This document shows positions 1 through 4,437 of a stretch of 6,398 nucleotides of DNA, piece after piece (the first letter of the stretch is position 1; every line of letters starts with the position of its first letter). A program made the position numbers and the translations under genes. The DNA comes from Planctomycetota bacterium. GTDB lineage: Bacteria > Planctomycetota > MHYJ01 > JACPRB01. The notes under the pieces were generated by a model. That model had not been told where the DNA came from. It worked only from the letters and a program-made list of their open reading frames with translations, and did not search any database. The stretch is taken from assembly GCA_016200125.1 (NCBI GenBank), contig JACQFK010000263.1, positions 1-6,398 on the forward strand, read 5' to 3'.

Positions 1-228
1 CACGTCGCGGAGGGCGATCTCTCCCGGCGCCCGGGCCAGCACGTAGCCGCTGCCCTGGCGGCCCTGGATGAGGCCCGCCTTCAGCAGCCGGCCGAGGACG
101 GAGCGGATGCGGTCAGGCGCGAAGCGGCTCGACCGCCGGATCTCCCGGACTGTCACCGGCTTGGCCTTCCGCAGCATGAGGTGGAGCGCATGGAGCCCCA
201 GGACGGCCGCGGCCGTGAGCTCTTTCAT
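1..228 (-). CDS. Rrf2-family transcriptional regulator, N-terminal 76 residues (cut by window edge)
   Basis: The visible protein begins MKELTAAAVLGLHALHLML and has the Rrf2 N-terminal plan: a first helix with regularly spaced Leu/Ala, a winged helix-turn-helix at about residues 19-50 (VTVREIRRSSRF, then RIRSVLGRLLKAGLI), and the wing GRQGSGYVLARAPGEIALRDV, which matches the family's usual G-x-GGY-x-LAR-x-P-x-x-I-x-L pattern. Rrf2 proteins are DNA-binding dimers, many with a Cys-ligated Fe-S cluster; that part would lie beyond the window, so the cofactor and target are unknown. The ATG at 226-228 is supported by the family N-terminus. It has no Shine-Dalgarno sequence and lies 12 nt past the GC of a sigma-54 element (240-255), so the mRNA is probably leaderless. 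It is the last leftward gene in the window and appears to have its own promoter. Confidence 0.85.
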   Translation of the reverse strand, partial: MKELTAAAVLGLHALHLMLRKAKPVTVREIRRSSRFAPDRIRSVLGRLLKAGLIQGRQGSGYVLARAPGEIALRDV

Positions 229-239
229 GTCAGGAATCG

Positions 240-255
240 AGCAAGCGGTGGGCCA
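240..255 (-). promoter_or_regulatory. Sigma-54 (-24/-12) promoter of the Rrf2 gene
   Basis: The minus strand reads TGGCCCACCGCTTGCT. Against the RpoN consensus TGGCAYR-N4-TTGCW only the A of the -24 box differs. GG and GC are exactly 10 nt apart, as required. The predicted +1 is near 229, one base before the ATG. A dyad at 285-302 is centred about 64 bp upstream of that +1. Confidence 0.75.
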
Positions 256-284
256 CCCCGGAAAGGCCGCCGGAGTGGCCTGGA

Positions 285-302
285 GCGCGGAGTATTCCGC
301 GC
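285..302. promoter_or_regulatory. Dyad, likely activator-binding site for the Rrf2 promoter
   Basis: GCGCGGAGTATTCCGCGC has perfect 7-bp arms (GCGCGGA/TCCGCGC) around GTAT. It matches the dyad at 4356-4373 at 14 of 18 positions. Its centre is 38.5 bp upstream of the -24 box of the promoter at 240-255. It directly follows the stop codon of the 37-aa gene. No T-run follows on the minus strand, so it is not a standard intrinsic terminator, although it could still act as an RNA hairpin. Confidence 0.6.
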
Positions 303-303
303 G

Positions 304-417
304 CTATTGCTTGCGGGAGCGGAGCGTGTCCTCGCGGAAAGTGAGGACCATCAGGGCCAGCAGCAGGCCTCCGATGATCAGGGTGAAGAAGATCTCGGCC
401 GGTTGGCAATGAGGCAT
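304..417 (-). CDS. 37-aa single-pass membrane microprotein, unknown function
   Basis: A short reading frame of 37 residues starts MPHCQPAEIFF. It has one hydrophobic stretch at about residues 9-26 (rich in L, I, G, A and V) and a charged tail, FREDTLRSRKQ. The positive C-terminus suggests it stays in the cytoplasm, with the short N-terminus and Cys4 outside. Translation signals are good: AAGGAG lies 7 nt before the ATG, and the ATG starts one base after the TAG of the 132-aa gene, so the two are probably translationally coupled and co-transcribed. The size and topology recall small subunits or modulators of membrane complexes, but I do not recognise a family. There is no membrane enzyme next to it to suggest a partner; the only other membrane protein here is the GGDEF protein encoded upstream. 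Confidence 0.7.
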   Translation of the reverse strand: MPHCQPAEIFFTLIIGGLLLALMVLTFREDTLRSRKQ

Positions 418-418
418 C

Positions 419-817
419 CTATTTCTCCTTCCGCAGAGTTCTGCAGGCGCAGGCGGGGGCGAAGGGCTCCAGTTCCGGCAGGACGCGGTGGTCGGCCAGC
501 CCGCGGCACTCCATGCGGACGGCGTCGTAGTGCGCCAGGCTCCGGGCCAGATCGAACAGATCGAAGCCCTCGCCGACGTCCTCGATCTCTTTCAGGGAGG
601 CGGCGAGCTGTCCGGGCGTGGTGACGTAGTAGCCTCTCCGGTGGAGCAGGCGCTTGAAGCTGTTCCACATCCCGGTGAGATTGACCCCGTTGAGGCCGTG
701 GGCGTGGAGCTCGGAAGTCAGACGAGCCATGGCCGCCGCGGCCTCGGAGGGCTCCACCGCCTCCATGGCCTCCAGGACCTTGCGTTCGGGCGGAGGTGAC
801 AGACTACCGGCTTCCAT
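419..817 (-). CDS. 132-aa hypothetical protein (first gene of a sigma-54 unit)
   Basis: I do not recognise a family. The product is soluble, with no signal peptide or membrane segment. It is mostly amphipathic helix: an acidic Ala/Glu-rich start (residues about 10-40), a more conserved-looking centre (HGLNGVNLTGMWNSFKRLLH, about 40-59, then a GYYVTTPGQLAASLKEIEDV region), and a C-terminus with Cys104 and a CAC pair (Cys123, Cys125) before a basic end. GC-rich third positions and clean coupling to the 37-aa gene downstream support it as real. The start is uncertain. ATG 817 has no Shine-Dalgarno sequence but sits 13 nt past the GC of a near-perfect sigma-54 element, which would make a leaderless message. 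ATG 766 and ATG 730 are in-frame alternatives; 766 has a GGAGG, but only 2 nt away. Confidence 0.65.
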   Translation of the reverse strand: MEAGSLSPPPERKVLEAMEAVEPSEAAAAMARLTSELHAHGLNGVNLTGMWNSFKRLLHRRGYYVTTPGQLAASLKEIEDVGEGFDLFDLARSLAHYDAVRMECRGLADHRVLPELEPFAPACACRTLRKEK

Positions 818-829
818 GTATGACCAGAG

Positions 830-845
830 AGCAAACCGGGTGCCA
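830..845 (-). promoter_or_regulatory. Sigma-54 promoter of the 132-aa/37-aa unit
   Basis: The minus strand reads TGGCACCCGGTTTGCT. It matches TGGCAYR-N4-TTGCW everywhere except the R position. GG and GC are 10 nt apart. The predicted +1 is near 819, two bases before ATG 817. It lies in the 52-bp gap after the GGDEF gene, so this unit can be transcribed independently of it. Confidence 0.8.
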
Positions 846-869
846 TTGAGGAATGGGCCCGGGAGAGCG

Positions 870-1694
870 TTATTTCGCGGGCAATTCCCCGGTCGTCATG
901 GATTTCTGCGGCGGGATCCCGTAGCGGGACGTGCCCTTTTCCGCGTAGCGCTTCTTCTTGTTCTCGGCCAGGATAGCGTCCGCCCGCTCGATCAGCGCCT
1001 CGGCCGTCGCGCCGTCCTCGGGATGACGGGCGACGCCCGCGCTGGTGCCCAGGCCCGCGGCGCGCATCACGGCATCGTCCGCGCGTCCCGGAAGCGACTG
1101 CGCCGACAGGATGTCGCCGTAGGTGATCAGGAGGAACTCGTCCCCGCCGTAGCGTCCCAGGACGTCACCCTCGCGGATGATGCTCTGGAGGGCCGCCGAA
1201 GCCTTCCTCAGAACTACGTCTCCCGCCGCATGGCCCAGCGTGTCGTTGATGTACTTGAAGCCGTCCAGGTCGAAGAGCACCACCGCGAAGCGCTGCTCGA
1301 TCCGCCGGGCCCGCTGGAGGGCCTTGTGGAGCTCCTCCAGAACGTAGCGGCGGTTGTGAAGCCCGGTCAGCGAGTCCGTGGTGGCCAGGTCGGTCAGCGA
1401 CTGGATGAGCTGCGCATTGTGCTCCTCGAGCCGCTGGCGCACCGTGCCCATGGCGCCGAAGACGAGGGCGAACAGGAAGGGGTGGGCGAGGAAGAGGAAA
1501 TGGACGGGATGCTGCAGGAGGGCGTCCCAGGGAGTCCTGCCCGGAATCGCGCAGAGGCTGCAGTCCAGCGCGAGGGAGACGATCGGAACCGGGATCCCCC
1601 AGAGGAAGCCGAACCACAGGTAGGCGTTCCGCCGGAGGTCATAGGTGAAGCTCCGGCCGAAGGCCGACAGGTAGGTCCGAACCGTGTTACGCAT
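870..1694 (-). CDS. Membrane-anchored diguanylate cyclase (GGDEF)
   Basis: The enzyme would make cyclic di-GMP from two GTP at the inner membrane. Two hydrophobic helices (about residues 23-46 and 63-85) flank a short outer loop. A charged linker helix (about 86-104) follows, then a full GGDEF domain (about 105-262): DSLTGLHNRR at 107-116, the metal/substrate segment FDLDGFKYIND at 141-151, the active-site GGDEF at 183-187, and a product-inhibition I-site REGD at 174-177, exactly five residues before GGDEF. It therefore looks catalytically intact and feedback-inhibited. There is no PAS, GAF or receiver domain, so input must come through the membrane part, which has a CxxC (Cys45, Cys48). ATG 1694 has a GGAGG directly against it, too close for normal use, and lies 15 nt past a sigma-54 GC. 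The receiver-only gene ends 61 nt upstream. Confidence 0.92.
   Translation of the reverse strand: MRNTVRTYLSAFGRSFTYDLRRNAYLWFGFLWGIPVPIVSLALDCSLCAIPGRTPWDALLQHPVHFLFLAHPFLFALVFGAMGTVRQRLEEHNAQLIQSLTDLATTDSLTGLHNRRYVLEELHKALQRARRIEQRFAVVLFDLDGFKYINDTLGHAAGDVVLRKASAALQSIIREGDVLGRYGGDEFLLITYGDILSAQSLPGRADDAVMRAAGLGTSAGVARHPEDGATAEALIERADAILAENKKKRYAEKGTSRYGIPPQKSMTTGELPAK
875..892. promoter_or_regulatory. Weak dyad, candidate activator site for the 132-aa unit
   Basis: TCGCGGGCAATTCCCCGG matches 12 of 18 positions of GYGCGGARTWTTCCGCRC and holds CGGG/CCCG arms at 878-891. Its centre is 38.5 bp upstream of the -24 box at 830-845, the same distance as at the Rrf2 promoter. It overlaps the last codons of the GGDEF gene. 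The support is mainly its position. Confidence 0.4.
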
Positions 1695-1708
1695 CCTCCG
1701 ATGGGAAA

Positions 1709-1724
1709 TGCAAAAGGGATGCCA
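1709..1724 (-). promoter_or_regulatory. Sigma-54 promoter of the GGDEF gene
   Basis: The minus strand reads TGGCATCCCTTTTGCA, matching TGGCAYR-N4-TTGCW except at the R position, with correct 10-nt GG-GC spacing. The predicted +1 is near 1698, four bases before ATG 1694. It lies in the 61-nt gap behind the receiver gene. Confidence 0.8.
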
Positions 1725-1754
1725 TGCTCCGGATGATCAGGGAAGGGGGGGCGG

Positions 1755-1772
1755 GTCAGGGTTTTTCCACGG
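1755..1772. promoter_or_regulatory. Weak dyad-like site, candidate activator site for the GGDEF promoter
   Basis: GTCAGGGTTTTTCCACGG matches 12 of 18 positions of the proposed consensus, best in the GG...TTTTCC core. Its centre is 39.5 bp upstream of the -24 box, the same distance as at the Kdo hydroxylase promoter. It overlaps the end of the receiver gene. The support is mainly positional. Confidence 0.35.
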
Positions 1773-2193
1773 AGCTAAGGGTTTTTTCGGGCTGGCCCGG
1801 CAGAGTCATGAGGTGGCTGGCCAGCATGTCCTGGAGCGTCTCCATCGAAAAAGGCTTCGACAGGTAGCCGTCCGCCCGCACGCTGAAGGCCTGGCGGGGC
1901 GCGGACGCCTGGTCGTAGGCGGTCATGATGAAGACCTTGAGTTCCGGACGCGCGGCGCGGACCTGTCGGATCAGCTCGTAGCCGCTCGCCCCGGGCAGAC
2001 GGATGTCGACCAGCATGCCGTCCAGGTGCTTGATCCGATCCAGCATCCGAAGGGCCCGTTCGGCGCTTTCCGCGGTCCAGACGCGATAGGTGCTCCGGAG
2101 CGATTCGCGGATCGACCAGCGCACGAGCTTCTCGTCGTCGACGACCAGCAACCCCTTGCGCTCGCGATGGGGTCGGCCCTTCTCTGAACTCAC
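1756..2193 (-). CDS. Receiver-only response regulator (CheY-like), 145 aa
   Basis: One complete receiver domain spans about residues 14-128, with no DNA-binding or enzymatic output. Key residues are present: acidic pair Asp19-Asp20 in LLVVDDEK, phospho-acceptor Asp63 in LVDIRLPG, switch Thr91 in IMTAYD and Lys113 in LSKPF. A basic N-terminal extension and a short C-terminal tail lie outside the domain. Such proteins usually act as phosphorelay intermediates, phosphate sinks or protein-binding switches. Helix 1 (EKLVRWSIRESL) closely resembles that of the NtrC-type regulator at 6059 ([12 protein letters not shown]), which suggests the same kinase may serve both. The start is GTG, with a strong AAGGAGG 5 nt upstream. 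The preceding short gene ends inside that site, so the pair is very likely one transcript. Confidence 0.9.
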   Translation of the reverse strand: MSSEKGRPHRERKGLLVVDDEKLVRWSIRESLRSTYRVWTAESAERALRMLDRIKHLDGMLVDIRLPGASGYELIRQVRAARPELKVFIMTAYDQASAPRQAFSVRADGYLSKPFSMETLQDMLASHLMTLPGQPEKTLSSVEKP

Positions 2194-2198
2194 AGGAT

Positions 2199-2205
2199 CC
2201 TCCTT
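2199..2205 (-). promoter_or_regulatory. Strong ribosome-binding site fixing the GTG start of the receiver gene
   Basis: The minus strand reads AAGGAGG, then 5 nt, then GTG at 2193-2191. The stop codon TAA of the upstream short gene (2206-2204) overlaps it (TAAGGAGG), consistent with reinitiation or coupling. Confidence 0.8.
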
Positions 2206-2410
2206 AGGCTTCGGGATCGATCCGGAACTCTCCCTGCGGCCAGGGGTGGGGAGCCAGCAGATACGGCACCTCGTTCCGGCGCTTCGGCAGGGGCAGCGGC
2301 CGGGGCTCGGCGGCCTCGGGAAGCGAGGGTTTCCAGAACACCCGAGTGGTCTCCTCTCCCCGGGGTTTCCTCCGGGGTTCGGGTTCCAGGAGTCCAGGTC
2401 CGCTTCTCAT
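2204..2410 (-). CDS. 68-aa proline-rich small protein, unknown function
   Basis: I recognise no family. The frame starts MRSGPGLLEPEPRRKP. It is rich in Pro, Arg and Glu, with few hydrophobic runs and no membrane segment, and looks largely extended or disordered. The C-terminal half (about residue 24 on: VFWKPSLPEA, later EVPYLLAPHPWPQGEF) has mostly G/C-ending codons and aromatic residues, like a real binding motif region. Evidence that it is expressed: its ATG lies 12 nt past the GC of a perfect sigma-54 consensus, and its stop is 10 nt before the receiver start. An in-frame ATG at 2461 would give 85 aa and overlaps the Usp stop (TGATG), but it lacks a ribosome site and would read through the promoter. 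I prefer 2410. It could be a partner of the receiver it is encoded with. Confidence 0.55.
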   Translation of the reverse strand: MRSGPGLLEPEPRRKPRGEETTRVFWKPSLPEAAEPRPLPLPKRRNEVPYLLAPHPWPQGEFRIDPEA

Positions 2411-2421
2411 GGCTATCCATG

Positions 2422-2437
2422 AGCAAGGGCTGTGCCA
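2422..2437 (-). promoter_or_regulatory. Perfect-consensus sigma-54 promoter of the short-protein/receiver unit
   Basis: The minus strand reads TGGCACAGCCCTTGCT and fits TGGCAYR-N4-TTGCW at every defined position. The predicted +1 is near 2411, one base before ATG 2410. It lies in the 50-bp gap after the Usp stop codon. A 7-bp inverted repeat (CTCATGG-ctat-CCATGAG, 2406-2423) spans the predicted start site and start codon. Confidence 0.85.
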
Positions 2438-2460
2438 CGGCCGGGGCCGTCCCGCCCCCA

Positions 2461-3375
2461 TCAGACCGCGGCGCGCGGCGGGGTATTCTCCGCAGATTGG
2501 GCGATTTTCTCCGGCCTTTGAGAAAACAGACGGTCTGTTTTCTCAAGGGCGGGGTGGCGGACTACGAGGAGGGGGACGGAGGCGGCGCGGAGGACCTTGG
2601 CGGCCACGCTGCCGAAGACCCAGCGCGAAGGCCCGCTGCGGCCGTGCGTCGTCATCGCGATTAGATCGATCTCCTTCTCCTCCGCCGCCTTCAGAATCTC
2701 CTCGGCGGGATCGCCCTTGCGATGGTCGAAGGTGGCGGGAATGCAGGCCTCCCGCAGGATCTGGTCCGCCGCCTTCATGGTCTCGTCGAGGGACTCCCAG
2801 CGGCCGTCATAGGGGGTCGGCTCGGTCACATGAAGCAGGCTGACGTGGGCGTCCACGGGGCGGGCCAACTCGAGGACCGGACCGAGCGCGCCCAGGGACA
2901 GGCGGCTTCCGTCCAGGGGGACGAGGAAGGTCCGGACCGGGAGCGATTCCAGTTTCCCACGGGACATGGCCGGCGGGAAGGACCGCGCCACGAGGACCGG
3001 CAGCGGGCTCGTCTGGAGCACCTTCTCGGCGACGCTGCCCATCACCCAGCGCGCGGCCCCCGTCCTGCCGTGCGTAGCCAGCGCGATGAGGGAGGCCCGC
3101 TCCGACGCGGCGGCATCCAGGATCGTCTCCGCCGCTCCTCCGCGGCGCAGGATGAAGGTCGCGGGGTATCCGTCGTTGGTGAGCTGGAAGGAGACTCTCC
3201 GGAGATAGTTCTCGATGTCATCGTCGCCTCCGAGGGGGACGAAGGGGACGGCGTGGAGCAGGAGGATCTGCGATTCGTGGCGCCGGAGGATCCGGCGGAG
3301 CTGGGACAGGATGACTTCCCCGTTCTCCGATCCGTCCAGCGGGACGAGGACGCGGCTCAGCAGCGGCTCGGTCAT
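2461..3375 (-). CDS. Tandem-domain universal stress protein (UspA superfamily)
   Basis: The protein has 304 aa with two Usp domains, about residues 6-131 and 147-273, each opening with a beta-strand ending VPLDGS. Usp proteins are soluble, often ATP-binding, and induced by stress or growth arrest. The nucleotide loop G-2x-G-9x-G(S/T) is kept in both copies (G103...G113-S114; G245...G255-S256), except that the first Gly is Ala100 and Thr242, common variants. The domains end at PVLVAR and PLLVVR as usual. An extra 31-residue tail follows, encoded by the palindrome and promoter-region DNA of the next unit, so it is probably not a functional domain. ATG 3375 has AAGGAG 7 nt upstream and overlaps the stop of the Kdo hydroxylase gene by 4 nt (ATGA), so both are on one transcript. 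Confidence 0.92.
   Translation of the reverse strand: MTEPLLSRVLVPLDGSENGEVILSQLRRILRRHESQILLLHAVPFVPLGGDDDIENYLRRVSFQLTNDGYPATFILRRGGAAETILDAAASERASLIALATHGRTGAARWVMGSVAEKVLQTSPLPVLVARSFPPAMSRGKLESLPVRTFLVPLDGSRLSLGALGPVLELARPVDAHVSLLHVTEPTPYDGRWESLDETMKAADQILREACIPATFDHRKGDPAEEILKAAEEKEIDLIAMTTHGRSGPSRWVFGSVAAKVLRAASVPLLVVRHPALEKTDRLFSQRPEKIAQSAENTPPRAAV
2476..2493. promoter_or_regulatory. Dyad, candidate activator site for the short-protein/receiver promoter
   Basis: CGGCGGGGTATTCTCCGC contains GCGG/CCGC arms around an 8-bp centre, 2 bp wider than the related dyads at 285-302 and 4356-4373. With its left half aligned it matches the proposed consensus at 13 of 18 positions. The centre is about 74 bp upstream of the predicted +1, roughly one helical turn further than the other sites. 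It lies inside the last codons of the Usp gene. Confidence 0.4.
2514..2550. repeat. 37-bp near-perfect palindrome in the 3' end of the Usp gene
   Basis: The arms 2514-2531 and 2533-2550 are complementary around a single central G (2532), with one mismatch (2517/2547). The core is GAGAAAACAGAC-G-GTCTGTTTTCTC. It is more AT-rich than its surroundings. It encodes about residues 276-288 of the Usp protein, beyond the end of the second Usp domain. No T-run follows on either strand, so it is not a classic intrinsic terminator. Its centre is about 121 bp upstream of the short-gene +1, a normal distance for a sigma-54 enhancer site. Other readings are a repressor operator or a mobile palindromic repeat. 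Confidence 0.8.
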
Positions 3376-4286
3376 GGCGGCACTCCTTGAAGCAGAGAGT
3401 AGGGCGTCAGCGCGCTGCGCCGGCAGTTCGCCCGCGGGACGATGAAGGTGTCGATGAAGGCGTGCTGCCCGGAGACGCAGGCGTGGGTGACCATGTCGGT
3501 GAAGACCATCCAGGCGGAGCCCGGCGGGAAGGCGAAGCGGCGATGGCCGTCCGGGGACTCCTGGAATTCCGGCGAGTCCTTCATGAAGTTGTGGAAGCGC
3601 CGCATGAGCCGGTCGTAGGGCGAGGTGTCCGCCAGCTTCGCCATCGGGAAGCCGGCGCGGGCGGCGGCGTCGAGCAGGCGGCTCCAGGTCCGGTTGCTCC
3701 AGCCCTCCGAAAGGTCGCGGCCTCCCCCCGCGGGAGGCGTCACCCCGGCGGCGCTTCCGTAGCGGCGGTAGACCTCGGGGAAGGTCCCCTTGGTGATCCA
3801 GACCCGGTCCTCGCTGGGGTGGGCGTTCATGAAGAAGCGCAGGATCCGGTTGCCGTGCGTCGCCCCGTAGGCCCCGGCGTCGACGTGGACCCGTTCATTG
3901 GAGGCATGGGCGGAGAGGGCGCGGCCCTTCTCCTGCAGGGGGCGGAAGCTCGAGGTCGCGACCGTCCATCCGCGCGCCAGCGGCTCTATCGTCCGCGTCA
4001 GGAACGCCCGGACCTGCGCGTTGTGGTCCATCAGGATGCGTGCGGCCTTCTCGCGGACGGCGCGGCCTCCGGCGATGCCGACCACGCGTCCGACCTCGGG
4101 ATGGAAGCTGATGTTCTTTCTTCGCAGATGGCGCGGCAGTTCATTCCGCAGGAACTCCAGATCCGGGGGCGAGGGGAAGGGCAGCGGGGATTCGGGGAAG
4201 TGCACGATGGCGCCCTTCTCGAGCGCGTCCGGGACCGCCTCCGGCGTGGCCGAAGCCAGTTCCTGCGAGGAGTAGGATTGGATCAT
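3372..4286 (-). CDS. kdoO: Kdo hydroxylase (Fe(II)/2-oxoglutarate dioxygenase)
   Basis: Enzymes of this family hydroxylate the outer 3-deoxy-D-manno-octulosonic acid of the LPS inner core, turning Kdo into Ko, and use Fe(II), O2 and 2-oxoglutarate; the family is known from Burkholderia and Yersinia. This 304-aa protein has the usual length. Features recalled from the family: RRKNISFHPEVGRVVG (55-70), the block NERVHVDAGAYGATHGNRI (130-148) with the iron-binding HxD (His134, Asp136), and the C-terminal VTHACVSGQHAFIDTF (266-281) carrying the likely third iron ligand His268. There is no signal peptide, consistent with work on the cytoplasmic side. ATG 4286 is chosen because AAAGGGG (4291-4297) and a sigma-54 element precede it; the frame stays open further upstream only as an antisense shadow of the kinase gene. 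It is the first gene of a pair with Usp. Confidence 0.82.
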   Translation of the reverse strand: MIQSYSSQELASATPEAVPDALEKGAIVHFPESPLPFPSPPDLEFLRNELPRHLRRKNISFHPEVGRVVGIAGGRAVREKAARILMDHNAQVRAFLTRTIEPLARGWTVATSSFRPLQEKGRALSAHASNERVHVDAGAYGATHGNRILRFFMNAHPSEDRVWITKGTFPEVYRRYGSAAGVTPPAGGGRDLSEGWSNRTWSRLLDAAARAGFPMAKLADTSPYDRLMRRFHNFMKDSPEFQESPDGHRRFAFPPGSAWMVFTDMVTHACVSGQHAFIDTFIVPRANCRRSALTPYSLLQGVPP

Positions 4287-4309
4287 GGGACCCCTTTCAG
4301 CGACAATAA

Positions 4310-4325
4310 TGCAAACAGGAGGCCA
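4310..4325 (-). promoter_or_regulatory. Sigma-54 promoter of the Kdo hydroxylase/Usp unit
   Basis: The minus strand reads TGGCCTCCTGTTTGCA. It differs from TGGCAYR-N4-TTGCW at the A and R positions and has intact TGGC and TTGCA with 10-nt GG-GC spacing. The predicted +1 is near 4299, leaving about 13 nt of leader that just holds the AAAGGGG ribosome site. This is the only strong unit here with a normal leader. Confidence 0.75.
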
Positions 4326-4355
4326 TCCGTGGAGGTCCGAAGGGCGGGACTCCAA

Positions 4356-4373
4356 GTGCGGAATTTTCCGCAC
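4356..4373. promoter_or_regulatory. Dyad, likely activator site in the divergent control region
   Basis: GTGCGGAATTTTCCGCAC has perfect 8-bp arms (GTGCGGAA/TTCCGCAC) around TT. Its centre is about 65 bp upstream of the Kdo hydroxylase +1 and about 95 bp upstream of the predicted kinase +1, so it could serve both directions. It is the best-formed copy of the motif shared with 285-302 and 4420-4437. Confidence 0.65.
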
Positions 4374-4394
4374 CCATGTGGCAGAATACGGCCG

Positions 4395-4418
4395 AAAACA
4401 GCGAAATTTCGCGGTTTT
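4395..4418. promoter_or_regulatory. 24-bp inverted repeat in the divergent control region
   Basis: AAAAC-a-GCGAAA/TTTCGC-g-GTTTT is a perfect 12-bp palindrome (4401-4412) flanked by complementary AAAAC/GTTTT with one mismatched pair. Its centre (4406.5) is 42 bp from the dyad at 4356-4373, four turns of the helix. It resembles the neighbouring dyads only loosely (GCGAAATTT against GCGGAATTT), so it may be a variant site or bind another protein. Confidence 0.55.
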
Positions 4419-4419
4419 T

Positions 4420-4437
4420 GCGCGGAATTTGCCGGGT
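4420..4437. promoter_or_regulatory. Degenerate dyad next to the kinase promoter
   Basis: GCGCGGAATTTGCCGGGT matches GYGCGGARTWTTCCGCRC at 15 of 18 positions, with an intact left half and a decayed right half. It overlaps the -24 side of the sigma-54-like element at 4434-4449. A protein bound here would tend to block rather than activate that promoter, which suggests negative autoregulation of the kinase/regulator pair (inference). Confidence 0.45.

Noticed and set aside
285..302. Intrinsic terminator for the 132-aa/37-aa unit
   Set aside because: There is a good hairpin but no T-run after it; its match to the dyad at 4356 and its distance to a promoter fit a protein-binding site better.
654..1736. 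360-aa plus-strand frame
   Set aside because: Shadow of the GGDEF gene, which has every catalytic motif on the opposite strand.
1816..1825. GCTGGCCAGC palindrome
   Set aside because: It lies within receiver coding sequence, is only 10 bp, and does not resemble the dyad family.
2356..2375. CCCCGG...CCGGGG inverted repeat inside the short gene
   Set aside because: A 6-bp GC-only stem with an 8-nt loop is expected by chance in such GC-rich coding DNA.
2190..2546. 118-aa minus-strand frame across the palindrome and the short gene
   Set aside because: It runs through the sigma-54 promoter and the Usp 3' end, covers the receiver ribosome site, and has less favourable codon use than the 68-aa frame.
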